Part shown: positions 43,810 through 54,521 of the stretch, one piece after another
How positions within the stretch are numbered: the first letter of the stretch is position 1
Layout: every line of letters begins with the position of its first letter
Assembly (NCBI RefSeq): GCF_002929505.1
Contig: NZ_PJJL01000072.1
Span: forward strand, 124,001-188,000
DNA: 64,000 nucleotides
Source: Cryobacterium sp. Y57
GTDB lineage: Bacteria > Actinomycetota > Actinomycetes > Actinomycetales > Microbacteriaceae
Direction of reading: 5' to 3'
Position numbers and translations under genes: made by a program
The notes under the pieces: model-generated
Told to the model about the DNA's origin: nothing
The model's input: the letters and a program-made list of their open reading frames with translations, nothing else
Database searches by the model: none

Positions 43810-44967
43810 GTGAGATTTCAGGCCAATCGGGATGTCTTCAGCGAAGCAGTGTCCTTCGCGGTCAAACTTCTACCCCAGCGCACCACCCTGCCAATCCTTA
43901 GTGGTGTCCTCATCGAAGCCACCGCCACCGGCTTGATTCTCTCGTCGTTCGACTATGAGGTCTCTGCTCAAACAGAGATCCTGGCCGAGGTTGAGGAGAC
44001 CGGCAAGGTTCTCGTGTCGGGCCGCTTACTCGCTGAAATTGCCAGCCGTCTGCCCAACGCACCCGTACGTTTTTCCACGGAAGACTCCCGCATCAAGGTC
44101 AGCTGCGGCTCTGCGAGCTTCACCCTCTTGTCTATGCCGGTTGAGGAATACCCCAGTATCCCTATCGTCACGACTCAATCCGGACTGGTGCCGGCTGAAG
44201 AATTCGCTGCGGCTGTCGCCCAGGTCGCTGTGGCGGCGTCACGAGATGACGTCACCCCTGTTATCACCGGTGTACAGCTTGAGGTCACCGAAAACAGCCT
44301 GAGCCTGGTCGCCACCGACCGGTACCGCGTTGCGGTTCGAGAAATTGACTGGGACCCGGGCAGTAACACCGAAGACGGCGCCCCAGGTACCGTCACGGCC
44401 CTTGTACCGGCTCGTACCCTGCAGGAAGTCGGTAAGACTTTCGGCCACAGCGGAACCATCTCAGTCTCCATCACCAACAGCGACGATCGCGAACTGATCG
44501 CGTTCACCGCGAACAAAAAGACCGTGACCTCGTTGCTCATCAAAGGCAATTTCCCTCCGGTTCGCCGACTGTTCCCCGCCACCGTTGACAACTACGCGGT
44601 GATGAACACGGCTGACCTCATCGAAGCCACACGGCGCGTGCAACTTGTCCTCGAACGTGAAGCCGCACTACGTTTCACCTTTGCCACTGACGGGGTCACC
44701 CTGGAAGCCGTCGGCTCCGAGCAGGCACAGGCCTCAGAAACCATCGATGCCATCCTGTCCGGGACCGAGACCGTCGTTTCACTCAAGCCACAGTTTCTTC
44801 TCGATGGGCTCAGCGCTGTCCGCTCCGAATTTGTGCGGATCTCCTTCACGAAAACAGAGAATCCGAATAAACCCGGGCCGGTGTTGATCACCAGCCAGAC
44901 CTCGCGCGAGCAAGCCGGAGTGGACAGCTATAAGTATCTGCTCCAGCCTAACCTGCTGCTGCGCTAA
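43810..44967 (+). CDS. dnaN: DNA polymerase III beta sliding clamp
   Basis: This 385-residue clamp has three repeated domains and the N-terminal FAVKLLPQRTTLPILSGVLI. It tethers polymerases to DNA. GTG at 43810 is chosen with AAGGA 8 nt upstream; an in-frame ATG 14 codons earlier lacks similarity. It lies 5 nt before recF. Confidence 0.96.
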   Translation: MRFQANRDVFSEAVSFAVKLLPQRTTLPILSGVLIEATATGLILSSFDYEVSAQTEILAEVEETGKVLVSGRLLAEIASRLPNAPVRFSTEDSRIKVSCGSASFTLLSMPVEEYPSIPIVTTQSGLVPAEEFAAAVAQVAVAASRDDVTPVITGVQLEVTENSLSLVATDRYRVAVREIDWDPGSNTEDGAPGTVTALVPARTLQEVGKTFGHSGTISVSITNSDDRELIAFTANKKTVTSLLIKGNFPPVRRLFPATVDNYAVMNTADLIEATRRVQLVLEREAALRFTFATDGVTLEAVGSEQAQASETIDAILSGTETVVSLKPQFLLDGLSAVRSEFVRISFTKTENPNKPGPVLITSQTSREQAGVDSYKYLLQPNLLLR

Positions 44968-44972
44968 CGCCG

Positions 44973-46139
44973 GTGCGGGTTACCCACCTCTCACTAACCG
45001 ACTTTCGAAACTACTCGAACGCCGAGGTTGCTTTTGTTCCGGGTCCGAACCTCATCGTCGGGCGAAATGGACAGGGAAAAACCAACTTGGTCGAGGCCCT
45101 CGGCTTTCTCAGCACGCTAGGGTCGCACCGAGTCTCCACGGATAAGGCCATGATTCGAGCCGGCCAGGACGCCGGCATAATTCGAGCCAGACTCGAATAC
45201 AACGGCCGCGATATCCTGGCCGAGGTACAGCTCAACCGCTCCGGTCAAAACCGGGCGCAGGTCAATCGGTCGGTTATCAAGACTCGTGATCTGCCTCGAT
45301 ATTTTTCAAGTGTGGTCTTTGCACCGGAGGATCTCGCCCTCGTACGGGGCGACCCATCGGGGCGTCGCAAGTTTCTCGACCAGCTTTTGGTGCTGCGCAA
45401 TCCGCGCCTGGCTGCAGTGCTCAGCGATTATGACCGTGTGCTCAAGCAACGCAATACCTTACTCAAATCGGCTCGAGCATCGGGAGTGCGCGGTAACCAG
45501 CTCTCGACCCTCGAAATTTGGGATGAGCGGCTCGTGGAGTTCGGTTCTGAAATCATCGACGAACGCGCCAAACTTGTGCGTCAGCTCGGTGAGCCGTTGC
45601 GCGCGGCGTATCGAGCCGTCGTCAATGAAGACCATGGTCCGGCATTGGTCGCGAGCTTGAGCATCCTTGGTGCTGATGAAGACGCCGATCTCGGCTTGGT
45701 CGCCCCCATCGGCGCCCAACCGGCGGCGTCGGTGGAATCATCCACCACTGAGGTTTTTCGCGCGGCGCTGGTCGGCCTACGAAAGCGCGAGCTGGAGCGA
45801 GGCATCACTCTGGCTGGACCGCACCGCGATGACCTGGTTTTCATGCTCAATGCCTTGCCGGCCAAGGGATATGCCAGCCATGGGGAATCGTGGTCGTTCG
45901 CGCTGTCGTTGAAACTTGCATCCGCTTCGTTGTTGCGGCAGGAGTCAGCCAGCGGCGACCCGGTGTTGATCCTCGATGACGTTTTTGCCGAGCTGGATCT
46001 GGACCGCCGGGCCAGGTTGGCCACCGCGATCGAGTCGTACGAACAGGTTTTGATCACGGCCGCGGTTCTCGAAGACGTTCCCGCAGCGCTTGTGGCACAC
46101 ACCATCCATATTCATGCCGGAGTCGTCACTAATGGTTGA
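44973..46139 (+). CDS. recF: DNA replication and repair protein RecF
   Basis: This 388-residue SMC-like ATPase loads RecA at gaps. Walker A is VGRNGQGKTNLVEAL, the signature region follows near residue 270, and Walker B is PVLILDDVFAELD. The start is GTG at 44973. It overlaps the DUF721 gene by 8 nt. Confidence 0.96.
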   Translation: MRVTHLSLTDFRNYSNAEVAFVPGPNLIVGRNGQGKTNLVEALGFLSTLGSHRVSTDKAMIRAGQDAGIIRARLEYNGRDILAEVQLNRSGQNRAQVNRSVIKTRDLPRYFSSVVFAPEDLALVRGDPSGRRKFLDQLLVLRNPRLAAVLSDYDRVLKQRNTLLKSARASGVRGNQLSTLEIWDERLVEFGSEIIDERAKLVRQLGEPLRAAYRAVVNEDHGPALVASLSILGADEDADLGLVAPIGAQPAASVESSTTEVFRAALVGLRKRELERGITLAGPHRDDLVFMLNALPAKGYASHGESWSFALSLKLASASLLRQESASGDPVLILDDVFAELDLDRRARLATAIESYEQVLITAAVLEDVPAALVAHTIHIHAGVVTNG

Positions 46140-46671
46140 CGAAAATGTTCCACGTGAAACAACCGGAGTCGACGATTCGGTGGAATTTAGTTCCAGTGAA
46201 GCTACCAACGTCTACCTGCGTTTCAAGAGTATTTTCGGCGATCCCAATGCCAGGCGTGTGCGCGGTCGTAAGCGAATTGCGCCGGTTGCCGGCTCGAGTG
46301 TCCCGTTCGGGATCGGACGTGACCCGCGCGGTCTCGGTGACACGATCAATTCGCTGACCCTGCAGTTGGGGTGGAACTCACCGTTGGCCCAGTCTGAACT
46401 GCTCGCGACGTGGGCAGAGCTTGCGGGCGAAGAAACTGCCAACCATTCGACCCCGGCCGGAATCGACGACGGGGTGCTCACGGTGCGCTGTGAATCCACC
46501 GCCTGGGCGACCCAATTGCGACTCATGCGCAATGTGATCATGGAACATATTGCGAATCGCTACCCGCATGCTGGTATTCAGTCAATTCGTTTCCAAGGAC
46601 CCAACGCACCGTCCTGGAAAAAGGGTCCCAGATCAATTCCAGGGCGTGGTCCACGCGATACCTACGGGTAA
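46132..46671 (+). CDS. DUF721 (DciA-like) protein
   Basis: This 179-residue protein has the DUF721/DciA region WAELAGEETANHSTPAGI and LTVRCESTAWATQLRLMRN, related to the helicase loader DciA. It lies between recF and gyrB as is usual in Actinobacteria. A perfect parS site encodes residues 5-10 (NVPRET). ATG at 46132 is inside the end of recF. The C-terminus is basic and Gly/Pro-rich. Confidence 0.9.
   Translation: MVDENVPRETTGVDDSVEFSSSEATNVYLRFKSIFGDPNARRVRGRKRIAPVAGSSVPFGIGRDPRGLGDTINSLTLQLGWNSPLAQSELLATWAELAGEETANHSTPAGIDDGVLTVRCESTAWATQLRLMRNVIMEHIANRYPHAGIQSIRFQGPNAPSWKKGPRSIPGRGPRDTYG
46146..46161. promoter_or_regulatory. parS site inside the DUF721 coding sequence
   Basis: TGTTCCACGTGAAACA is a perfect match to TGTTNCACGTGAAACA. 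It is fixed in frame within the gene. Confidence 0.95.
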
Positions 46672-46792
46672 CCCCACATTTAAGGTCAACCCCTTGAACA
46701 AAACGCCTCAAACGGCGATTATGGCCTGTTCGTCTTCCCCTCTTTGGTAGACTGAAGGGTCGCCCGTGCGATGGTCAGGAGCCTAATTTCAG

Positions 46793-48823
46793 ATGACAGT
46801 TGAACCGACGCCCGAACGCTCGTCCCCAGATATATCCCCAGTCATTTCCCAGCAACAGGGGGAGCGGGAACCGGAGCATGAATACGGTGCCGATGATATC
46901 CAGGTGCTTGAAGGCCTGGAGGCCGTTCGTAAGCGACCCGGAATGTACATCGGGTCCACTGGGCCACGTGGGCTACACCATCTCGTGTATGAGATCGTCG
47001 ACAACTCCGTCGATGAGGCTCTTGCAGGCCACTGTGACACCATCGACATTCGAATCCTGGCCGATGGCGCGATTCGCGTCGAGGACAACGGCCGCGGCAT
47101 ACCAGTCGACATCCATAAGGCAGAGGGACGCTCGACCGTCGAGGTAGTACTCACCGTGCTCCACGCCGGAGGTAAGTTCGGCGGCGGAGGCTATTCCGTC
47201 TCCGGTGGTCTGCACGGCGTGGGAAGTTCCGTCGTCAACGCCCTGTCAAGCCGTCTCGAGGTCGAGGTACGCCGCCAGGGATATATCTGGCGTCAAAGCT
47301 TCGCTAACGGAGTTCCGAACGCTCCCCTCGAACAGGGTGAAGCCAACGATGAAACCGGAACGACCATTACGTTCTGGCCGAGTGCGGAAACTTTCGAGAC
47401 CATCGAGTTCGACTACGAAACCCTGCGCGGGCGTTTTCAGCAGATGGGCTTTCTCAATAAAGGCCTGCGCCTCACCCTCACCGACGAGCGTGAAGACCAC
47501 CAGACGGATGATGGCAAAGCCATCAGCAACACCTTCAAGTATGACCAGGGCCTCGTCGACTACGTCGAATACCTCAATCGCGCCAAGAAGGCCGACCTCG
47601 TCAACGATGAGATCATCTCGTTCGAGTGGGAAGACCAGGAACGCAAGATGGCCCTCGAAGTGGCCATGCAGTGGACCACTGCCTACACCGAGAGCGTGCA
47701 CACCTACGCGAACACGATCAACACGCACGAGGGCGGAACGCACGAAGAAGGTTTCCGCGCCGCACTGACCACGCTGGTGAACAAGTACGCCCGTGAGAAA
47801 GGCATCCTGAAAGAGAAGGATGACAACCTCACCGGCGACGACGTTCGCGAGGGTTTGACAGCGGTCGTATCGATCAAGCTCGCCGAACCACAGTTTGAAG
47901 GCCAGACCAAGACCAAGCTCGGCAATACCGAGGCGAAATCTTTCGTACAGAAGGTCGCCAACGATCAGCTCACCGACTGGTTCAACCGCAATCCGAACCC
48001 GGCCCGCGAAATCATCCGCAAGTCCCTGCAGGCATCAAACGCTCGAATGGCAGCCCGAAAGGCCCGCGAAACCGCGCGCCGCAAAGGATTGCTCGAGGGC
48101 GGAGGTATGCCAGGAAAGCTCAAGGACTGCCAGAGTAAGGACCCGTCACTCTCCGAGATTTTCATCGTGGAGGGAGACTCGGCCGGCGGCTCGGCCGTGC
48201 AGGGGCGTAACCCCGAATTCCAGGCCATCCTGCCCCTTCGCGGCAAGATCCTCAATGTAGAGAAGGCGCGCCTGGACCGTGCCCTCGGTAACAATGAGGT
48301 TCAAGCGATGATCACGGCCTTCGGCGCCGGCATGGGGGAAGAATTCAACCCCGACAAGGTTCGGTATCACAAAATTGTTTTGATGGCCGACGCCGATGTC
48401 GACGGCCAGCACATCACCACCCTGCTTCTCACCCTGCTGTTTCGCTACATGCGCCCGCTGATCGACCTGGGCTACGTGTACCTCGCTCAACCGCCGCTGT
48501 ACCGTCTCAAGTGGAGCAACTCTGCCCACCAGTACGTGTACTCCGACCTAGAGCGCGATGCGCTCCTGGCCGACGGAGCAGCGTCCGGCAAGCGCATCCC
48601 GAAAGACAACGGCATCCAGCGCTACAAGGGCCTCGGTGAGATGGACTACAAGGAACTGTGGGAGACGACCATGGCCCCCGAATCCCGCACCCTGCTGCAG
48701 GTCACCCTGGACGACGCGGCATCTGCCGACGAGATCTTCTCCACCCTGATGGGTGAAGACGTCGAATCACGACGCAACTTCATTCAGAAAAACGCGAAGG
48801 ACGTGCGTTTCCTTGACATCTGA
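46793..48823 (+). CDS. gyrB: DNA gyrase subunit B
   Basis: This 676-residue ATPase subunit introduces negative supercoils with GyrA. The GHKL motifs are [14 protein letters not shown] and [28 protein letters not shown] is the ATP lid, and the Toprim motif [13 protein letters not shown] is near residue 459. An AGGAGCC ribosome site precedes ATG at 46793, and TAGACT at 46748-46753 is a possible -10. It overlaps gyrA. Confidence 0.97.
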   Translation: MTVEPTPERSSPDISPVISQQQGEREPEHEYGADDIQVLEGLEAVRKRPGMYIGSTGPRGLHHLVYEIVDNSVDEALAGHCDTIDIRILADGAIRVEDNGRGIPVDIHKAEGRSTVEVVLTVLHAGGKFGGGGYSVSGGLHGVGSSVVNALSSRLEVEVRRQGYIWRQSFANGVPNAPLEQGEANDETGTTITFWPSAETFETIEFDYETLRGRFQQMGFLNKGLRLTLTDEREDHQTDDGKAISNTFKYDQGLVDYVEYLNRAKKADLVNDEIISFEWEDQERKMALEVAMQWTTAYTESVHTYANTINTHEGGTHEEGFRAALTTLVNKYAREKGILKEKDDNLTGDDVREGLTAVVSIKLAEPQFEGQTKTKLGNTEAKSFVQKVANDQLTDWFNRNPNPAREIIRKSLQASNARMAARKARETARRKGLLEGGGMPGKLKDCQSKDPSLSEIFIVEGDSAGGSAVQGRNPEFQAILPLRGKILNVEKARLDRALGNNEVQAMITAFGAGMGEEFNPDKVRYHKIVLMADADVDGQHITTLLLTLLFRYMRPLIDLGYVYLAQPPLYRLKWSNSAHQYVYSDLERDALLADGAASGKRIPKDNGIQRYKGLGEMDYKELWETTMAPESRTLLQVTLDDAASADEIFSTLMGEDVESRRNFIQKNAKDVRFLDI

Positions 48824-51464
48824 CGACATTACGGGCAACTCCGACTCGACCAACCCGGACGCGACGGCTGCAACCGCGGCCGCTGCGGCAGCCCACCTCG
48901 TGCAGCACGGCAAGATCGACCAGGTCGACCTTCAGCTGGAAATGCAGCGTTCCTATCTCGACTACGCGATGAGCGTCATCGTCGGGCGCGCGTTGCCCGA
49001 CGTGCGCGATGGTATGAAGCCCGTGCACCGACGTGTGATATACGCCATGTTCGACGGCGGTTACCGGCCGGACAAGGCCTTCTCCAAGTGCGCCCGCGTC
49101 GTCGGAGACGTGATGGGACAATTCCATCCGCACGGTGACTCGTCGATTTATGACGCGCTCGTGCGTCTTGTTCAGCCGTGGAGCCTGCGGTATCCGCTCG
49201 CCCTCGGCCAGGGCAACTTCGGTTCCCCCGGCAACGATGGTGCTGCAGCCCCTCGGTACACCGAGACCAAAATGGCCCCCCTGGCCATGGAAATGGTTCG
49301 GGACATCGACGAGGACACCGTTGATTTTCAGGACAACTACGACGGCCGTACGCTCGAGCCGACCGTGCTGCCGGCCCGTTTTCCGAACCTGTTGGTCAAC
49401 GGCTCGGTCGGAATCGCGGTCGGTATGGCCACCAACATTCCACCGCACAACCTGCGTGAGGTTGCCGCTGGCGCTCAGTGGTATCTGGAGAATCCCGACG
49501 CTACGCGCGATGAGTTGCTTGAGGCGCTGATTTCTCGCATCAAGGGCCCGGACTTTCCCACCGGCGCCCAGATTCTCGGTGTCAAGGGTATTCAGGACGC
49601 CTATCGCACCGGGCGTGGCTCGATCACCATGCGGGCGGTCGTGAGTATCGAAGAGTTGCAGGGCCGCACCTGCCTCGTTATCACCGAACTTCCCTACCAA
49701 GTGAACCCCGACAACCTCGCGATCAAGATCGCTGACCTGGTCAAGGATGCCAAAGTCACCGGCATTGCGGACATCCGCGATGAGACCAGTGGACGCACCG
49801 GCCAGCGCCTTGTCATCGTGCTCAAGCGCGATGCTGTTGCCAAGGTCGTGCTGAACAACCTCTACAAGCACACGCAGTTGCAGGAGAACTTCGGTGCGAA
49901 CATGCTCGCCATCGTCGACGGCGTCCCGCGTACGCTCGCCCTTGATGGTTTCATCTCGACCTGGGTCGCTCATCAGGTCGAGGTAATCGTTCGGCGCACC
50001 CAGTTCCGGCTGAACAAGGCCGAGGCGGATGCGCACATTTTGCGCGGCTACCTCAAGGCGCTCGACGCCCTCGATGAGGTGATCGCGCTCATCCGTCGCT
50101 CGAACACGGTCGACGACGCCCGCGAGGGCCTCATGGCCCTGCTCGACGTCGACAGGTTGCAGGCCGACGCGATCCTCACCATGCAGCTGCGGCGCCTTGC
50201 CGCCCTCGAGCGTCAAAAGATCATCGACCAGGCTGCCGAACTCGAACTGCAGATCGCGGAATTCAAGTCGATTCTGGCCAGCCCTGAGCGTCAGCGAACG
50301 ATCATCAGTGAAGAACTCGCCGAGATCACCGCAAAGTTCGGCGACGATCGTCGTACCGAGATCATGTTCGGTTTCGACGGCGACATGTCGGTGGAAGACC
50401 TCATCCCCGAGGAGGAGATGGTGGTTACCGTCACGCGTGGCGGCTACATCAAGCGCACCCGCAGCGACAACTACCGCAACCAGCACCGCGGCGGTAAGGG
50501 AGTCAAGGGCGCGCAGTTGCGCGCGGACGACGTGGTCGAACACTTTTTCGTTACCACTACGCACCACTGGCTGTTGTTCTTCACCAACACCGGTCGGGTT
50601 TACCGGGCCAAGGCCTATGAAGCCCAGGAATCCGGCCGCGACGCCAAGGGCCAGCACGTGGCCAATCTGCTCGCGCTGCAGCCGGGAGAGGAAATCGCGC
50701 AGATCCTCGATATTCGCGACTACGAAGTGGCCCAGTATCTGACCCTCGCTACCCGAAACGGCTTGATCAAGAAGACGGCGCTCAGTGAGTACGACACCAA
50801 TCGCACCGGCGGCATCATCGCGATCAAGCTGCGTGAAGGCGACGAGCTCGTGTCCGCCCTGCTCGTTGAAGATGACTCCGACCTGCTATTGGTTTCTCGC
50901 AAGGGCATGTCGATTCGTTTCACCGCGACCGACGAGGCGTTGCGCCCGATGGGGCGCAGCACGTCCGGCGTGATTGGAATGCACTTTCGCGGTGAGGACA
51001 ACCTGCTGGATGCATCCGTTATCAACGATGATGGCTATGTCTTCGTGGTGACAGAGGGTGGTTACGCCAAGCGCACCGCCGCTGACCAATACCGCCTGCA
51101 AAATCGCGGAGGCCTTGGGATCAAGGTGGCCAAGCTCAACGAGGATCGTGGCGACCTCGTCGGTTCGTTGATTGTCAACCCCGAGGATGAGGTCCTTGTG
51201 GTTCTTGCCAGTGGCAAGGTGGTACGCTCTGACGTCGCTGAGGTTCCGGCCAAGGGTCGGGACACGATGGGCGTTGTGTTCGCGAAGTTCGCGGATGACG
51301 ACCGAATCATTTCCATCGCGAAAAACATCGAACGTAATCTGGTCGCCACCGACGAAGAAGGTGTTACGGATGCCGATACACCAGCTGGTGCCATCGACAC
51401 CACTGCTGCGGAGGACGCTGTTCCAAACGCGGATTCAGGGAAAGTAGAGACACCGAATGAGTAG
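48813..51464 (+). CDS. gyrA: DNA gyrase subunit A
   Basis: This 883-residue subunit cuts and rejoins DNA with the Tyr at about residue 149 ([10 protein letters not shown]). The quinolone region [10 protein letters not shown] near residue 108 has the susceptible Ser and Asp. Six beta-propeller blades with repeated GYAKRT/GYIKRT and the GyrA box RGGKGVKG follow. TTG at 48813, in an 11-nt overlap with gyrB and behind GAAGGA, is taken as start because no ATG or GTG is suitably placed; ATG at 48753 overlaps gyrB by 71 nt. Confidence 0.95.
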   Translation: MTSDDITGNSDSTNPDATAATAAAAAAHLVQHGKIDQVDLQLEMQRSYLDYAMSVIVGRALPDVRDGMKPVHRRVIYAMFDGGYRPDKAFSKCARVVGDVMGQFHPHGDSSIYDALVRLVQPWSLRYPLALGQGNFGSPGNDGAAAPRYTETKMAPLAMEMVRDIDEDTVDFQDNYDGRTLEPTVLPARFPNLLVNGSVGIAVGMATNIPPHNLREVAAGAQWYLENPDATRDELLEALISRIKGPDFPTGAQILGVKGIQDAYRTGRGSITMRAVVSIEELQGRTCLVITELPYQVNPDNLAIKIADLVKDAKVTGIADIRDETSGRTGQRLVIVLKRDAVAKVVLNNLYKHTQLQENFGANMLAIVDGVPRTLALDGFISTWVAHQVEVIVRRTQFRLNKAEADAHILRGYLKALDALDEVIALIRRSNTVDDAREGLMALLDVDRLQADAILTMQLRRLAALERQKIIDQAAELELQIAEFKSILASPERQRTIISEELAEITAKFGDDRRTEIMFGFDGDMSVEDLIPEEEMVVTVTRGGYIKRTRSDNYRNQHRGGKGVKGAQLRADDVVEHFFVTTTHHWLLFFTNTGRVYRAKAYEAQESGRDAKGQHVANLLALQPGEEIAQILDIRDYEVAQYLTLATRNGLIKKTALSEYDTNRTGGIIAIKLREGDELVSALLVEDDSDLLLVSRKGMSIRFTATDEALRPMGRSTSGVIGMHFRGEDNLLDASVINDDGYVFVVTEGGYAKRTAADQYRLQNRGGLGIKVAKLNEDRGDLVGSLIVNPEDEVLVVLASGKVVRSDVAEVPAKGRDTMGVVFAKFADDDRIISIAKNIERNLVATDEEGVTDADTPAGAIDTTAAEDAVPNADSGKVETPNE

Positions 51465-51861
51465 CGTTGCCGAAAAACTCGCCAAAAAGTCCACTCGCAA
51501 GACCGCGAGCAAGCAGGTTCGCCTCAAACTGGTCTACGTTGACTTCTGGTCGAGCGTAAAACTGTCATTCCTAGTGGCGGTCTGCCTCGCCATCGTCACG
51601 ATCGTGGCGACGTTCCTCACCTACACCGTTCTGGTGCAGACCGAGGTGTTGACCACGGTTGACGAGCTGTACGCAACCGTGGCGGGAGAATCGGCCGATC
51701 TGGCCGCCATCCTCTCGATCGGCAATGTCATGGGCTTCGCGGTCGTCGTGGCCGTGCTGAACATTGTCGTAATCACCGCTCTCGGTGCCATCTACGCCGT
51801 GCTGTACAACTTGAGTGTCAAAATCACCGGCGGCCTCCTCGTCGGCTTCACCAATAACTAA
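51457..51861 (+). CDS. DUF3566 membrane protein
   Basis: This 134-residue protein has a basic N-terminus and two hydrophobic segments (about residues 38-62 and 88-112), ending [16 protein letters not shown]3566 proteins are always found after gyrA in Actinobacteria; the role is unknown. The ATG overlaps the gyrA stop by 8 nt. Confidence 0.92.
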   Translation: MSSVAEKLAKKSTRKTASKQVRLKLVYVDFWSSVKLSFLVAVCLAIVTIVATFLTYTVLVQTEVLTTVDELYATVAGESADLAAILSIGNVMGFAVVVAVLNIVVITALGAIYAVLYNLSVKITGGLLVGFTNN

Positions 51862-51880
51862 TCATTTTTTTTGCGCGATT

Positions 51881-51910
51881 GAGGGCTGTTTTCACCCTGA
51901 AACAGCCCTC
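51881..51910. terminator. Terminator after the gyrB-gyrA-DUF3566 operon
   Basis: GAGGGCTGTTT (51881-51891) pairs perfectly with AAACAGCCCTC (51900-51910) around an 8-nt loop. A T-run precedes rather than follows it. Confidence 0.75.
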
Positions 51911-52000
51911 GTAAGCCGAATTCACGGTGTTTCTCCCCCGGGAGGATGACTCGATTTCAGGTTCCGGCCAGATTCCGGTAGTCTTCAATCTGCTCAAGAG

Positions 52001-52074
52001 GGGGATATAGCTCAGTTGGTTAGAGCGCTTCACTGATAATGAAGAGGTCCCAGGTTCAAATCCCGGTATCCCCA
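52001..52074 (+). tRNA. tRNA-Ile (GAT)
   Basis: A 74-nt cloverleaf has acceptor arms GGGGATA and TATCCCC, the anticodon stem CTTCA/TGAAG with GAT at 52035-52037, and GGTTCAAATCC in the T arm. CCA is not encoded. It follows the gyrase operon as in most Actinobacteria. Confidence 0.98.
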
Positions 52075-52133
52075 CGCAGTACCAGATTCACTTCGAACCC
52101 AGCGCTTGCGCTGAATGTTCGGCCTGAGAAATC

Positions 52134-52206
52134 GGGGCCATAGCTCAATTGGTAGAGCGCCTGCTTTGCAAGCAGGAGGTCCGGGGTTCGATTCCCCGTG
52201 GCTCCA
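52134..52206 (+). tRNA. tRNA-Ala (TGC)
   Basis: A 73-nt cloverleaf has acceptor arms GGGGCCA and TGGCTCC, the anticodon stem CCTGC/GCAGG with TGC at 52167-52169, and the T arm GGTTCGATTCC. CCA is not encoded. It lies 59 bp after tRNA-Ile and is probably cotranscribed. Confidence 0.98.
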
Positions 52207-52218
52207 CAGTTCAGGCAC

Positions 52219-52244
52219 AAGGCTCGTCTTCGGACGGGCCTTTT
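52219..52244 (+). terminator. Terminator after the tRNA pair
   Basis: AAGGCTCGTC pairs with GACGGGCCTT (one wobble) around a TTCG tetraloop and is followed by TTTTG. Confidence 0.88.
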
Positions 52245-52353
52245 GTGTACCGTGCGGTGTCGCGGTGTTGTTCGCCAACGGTGGGCAGGCATCTGTAGTG
52301 CTGCTCTACAGCCCGCAGCAGGGGCCGTGTTGGCTGATACCGCGCTTAACGCG

Positions 52354-52386
52354 GCAGGACCCACATCCGATGGATGCGGGCCCTGC
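52354..52386 (-). terminator. Probable terminator of the minus-strand membrane gene
   Basis: Two 15-nt arms pair fully on the minus strand with two G-U wobbles, which become A-C mismatches on the plus strand. This favours action on the minus strand, 20 nt past the stop at 52406. Confidence 0.65.
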
Positions 52387-52405
52387 TCGAGCTGGTGGCG
52401 TTCGC

Positions 52406-52930
52406 CTAGTCTTCTTGCGTGCCCGGTTCGACCTCATCATCGGTGACCCAGAGCTCGTCGTCGGCGCGAAAAGTCTGCCAGACGGCGTACGCGACGCCTA
52501 CGGCGGCGACGACGGCCAAGCCGAGGGCGAAGTACGTACCGGCCCCGGGGCCCTTCGGTTCGACCACAACGGGCTTCTGAAAGCGGATGCGGCTCAGCGC
52601 AGCCCGCACGCGGGCGTCGCGTGCAACGTCCCCGACGGACATGACCGTTCCGATCGCGGTCCCGATTCCGGGTAGGACGTCGTTGACCACGCGGCGTCGC
52701 ACACCGTCGGCGACGTCGTGGGTGGCATTCACGCTCGGGCGAACGTAGTGGTCATAGCCCTCGCGAACGCGCGGACCGACCTCTTCGCGCGCGAGAACGC
52801 CGGCGTGGTGACCGGCTTGGCGAGCGAGAACATTGGCCCGCTCCAAAACCTCTTGTTGGTGGCTCCATAATTCGTCTGCGCTTGTGCGCAGCCGAGTGAG
52901 TTCCTTGCGGCGCTTGCGTGACAGGCTCAT
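52406..52930 (-). CDS. Helical protein with C-terminal membrane anchor, unknown function
   Basis: This 174-residue protein begins with a basic helix (MSLSRKRRKELTRLRTSADE), continues with long charged helices and a central VVNDVLPGIGTAIGTVMSVG segment, and ends with one hydrophobic segment (about residues 133-152) and an acidic tail. Proteins of this type occur in Microbacteriaceae without a known role. GGAGGG lies 6 nt before ATG at 52930. Confidence 0.75.
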   Translation of the reverse strand: MSLSRKRRKELTRLRTSADELWSHQQEVLERANVLARQAGHHAGVLAREEVGPRVREGYDHYVRPSVNATHDVADGVRRRVVNDVLPGIGTAIGTVMSVGDVARDARVRAALSRIRFQKPVVVEPKGPGAGTYFALGLAVVAAVGVAYAVWQTFRADDELWVTDDEVEPGTQED

Positions 52931-53083
52931 CTAGACCCTCCATCGATGTCGTGTGGCGAATGTATATCCATCTTGCCACTGAGTGCCCATCATGCTACTC
53001 AATCTTCGCCTTACCAGCGAATGCACTGGGAGCGCACGCTGGGAGTCAGATTCGGTGGAGATTGCTGTGCAAGAATCGGGGGT

Positions 53084-53623
53084 ATGTCTAAGCACACCGC
53101 TGTCGCCACCCTGAATACCACCCTCGGACCCATCAAGGTCAACCTCTTCGGCAATCACGCGCCGAAAACGGTGAAGAATTTTGTCGGTCTTGCGACCGGC
53201 GAAATCGAGTGGAAGCACCCCGCAACGGGCGCCGCCTCCTCTGCACCGCTCTACGACGGAACAATCTTTCACCGCATCATCAAAGACTTCATGATCCAGG
53301 CCGGCGACCCGCTCGGCCAGGGCACCGGTGGCCCGGGCTACCAGTTCGATGACGAAATCAGCCCCGACCTCGACTTCACCCAGCCCTACGTGTTGGCCAT
53401 GGCAAACGCTGGGATCCAGGGTGGCCACGGCACGAACGGCTCGCAGTTCTTCATCACTGTTGTTCCGACCACGTGGCTGCAGGGCAAGCACACCATCTTT
53501 GGTGCTGTCGAAGACGAAGACAGTCGCGCAATCGTCGCCAAGCTCGCCACCGTCGCCACGGATGGCCGCGACCGTCCCCTCGAGGACGTTTCCATTCAGA
53601 GCGTTTCTGTCGAGTCCGTCTAA
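53084..53623 (+). CDS. Cyclophilin-type peptidyl-prolyl isomerase
   Basis: This 179-residue cytoplasmic cyclophilin has the catalytic FHRIIKDFMIQAGDPLGQGT with Arg, QFFITVVPTTWLQGKHTIFG and no signal peptide. It speeds proline isomerisation in folding. ATG at 53084 is used; AAGAAT 7 nt upstream may make it leaderless, since only a G-run is near. It lies 20 nt before the rhomboid gene. Confidence 0.95.
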   Translation: MSKHTAVATLNTTLGPIKVNLFGNHAPKTVKNFVGLATGEIEWKHPATGAASSAPLYDGTIFHRIIKDFMIQAGDPLGQGTGGPGYQFDDEISPDLDFTQPYVLAMANAGIQGGHGTNGSQFFITVVPTTWLQGKHTIFGAVEDEDSRAIVAKLATVATDGRDRPLEDVSIQSVSVESV

Positions 53624-53643
53624 CCAGTATCCCCGTACAGAGA

Positions 53644-54486
53644 ATGAGTGATCTGCCGGTCTCGGCGGCGAATTTTTGTTACCGCCATCCGGGGCGGCAG
53701 AGCTTCATTCTGTGTCAACGTTGCGGTCGCACCATCTGCACCGAATGCCAAACCCAGGCTGCAGTCGGGGTTATCTGCCCTGAGTGCATGAAAATCCAGC
53801 GTAAGAACGCCCCCCGCACCAAACCAGCCGTGCTCACCAGATTGACCGGCAGTGGCCAGCCGACGGTCACCTATGCCCTCATCGCGCTGACCGTATTCAT
53901 GTTCGTGCTGCAATGGATCCCGGGCCTCGGGATCACCCAACGATTCGCTTACATACCCGCGCTCACCATCGTTGAGCCCTGGCGCATGTTGACCAGTGTC
54001 TTTCTGCATTCGCAGGGAGGGCTGCCGTTTCACGTACTGCTGAACATGTACGCGCTGTGGCTATTCGGTCCGATGCTGGAGGGAATGCTCGGACGCGGAC
54101 GTTTTCTGGCCCTGTATCTGATCAGCGGGTTCGCTGGTTCGGTCGGCGTTCTGGTTCTGGCGCCGTTCACCTCCGTTGTCGGGGCATCAGGGGCTCTATT
54201 CGGCCTCATGGGTGCATTCCTGATCATTCAACGCGGTCTGGGGGGAAACTCAAAGCAACTGCTGGTGCTCCTCGGTATCAACGTCGTCGTGAGTTTCATT
54301 CCCGGTATCGCATGGCAAGCCCACCTCGGCGGCATCGTCGGGGGCGCGCTGATCGGGTTCGTGCTCATGCGCACCCGTCGACCCAACCAAAAAGGCCTGC
54401 AGATCGTTTTGATCGCGGCAGTTGCCGTTCTCTTTGTGGCTATTGCCATACTCAGGATTCTGAGTCTGCTCGCACCGGTGGGATAG
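53644..54486 (+). CDS. Rhomboid-family intramembrane serine protease
   Basis: This 280-residue protein has an N-terminal zinc-ribbon/B-box-like module (CYRHPGRQSFILCQRCGRTI, then CTEC and CPEC) and six to seven membrane helices. The catalytic Ser is in GASGALFG at about residue 182 and the His in WQAHLGGIVGG near 227; HVLLNMYALWLFGPMLE is the usual second motif. It cleaves membrane proteins. This form is typical of Actinobacteria. Confidence 0.93.
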   Translation: MSDLPVSAANFCYRHPGRQSFILCQRCGRTICTECQTQAAVGVICPECMKIQRKNAPRTKPAVLTRLTGSGQPTVTYALIALTVFMFVLQWIPGLGITQRFAYIPALTIVEPWRMLTSVFLHSQGGLPFHVLLNMYALWLFGPMLEGMLGRGRFLALYLISGFAGSVGVLVLAPFTSVVGASGALFGLMGAFLIIQRGLGGNSKQLLVLLGINVVVSFIPGIAWQAHLGGIVGGALIGFVLMRTRRPNQKGLQIVLIAAVAVLFVAIAILRILSLLAPVG

Positions 54487-54521
54487 CGGGCGGCGGGTTC
54501 GCTCCCCGTTTCCACTCTGAG

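Noticed and set aside
48780-50657. Long open frame of 625 codons antisense to gyrA
   Set aside because: It mirrors the codon structure of gyrA, has no ribosome site or recognisable domain, and such shadows are common in high-GC genomes.
52001-52206. tRNA-Ile and tRNA-Ala as part of an rRNA operon spacer
   Set aside because: No 16S or 23S sequence flanks them and a terminator follows; this is the usual stand-alone pair after gyrA.
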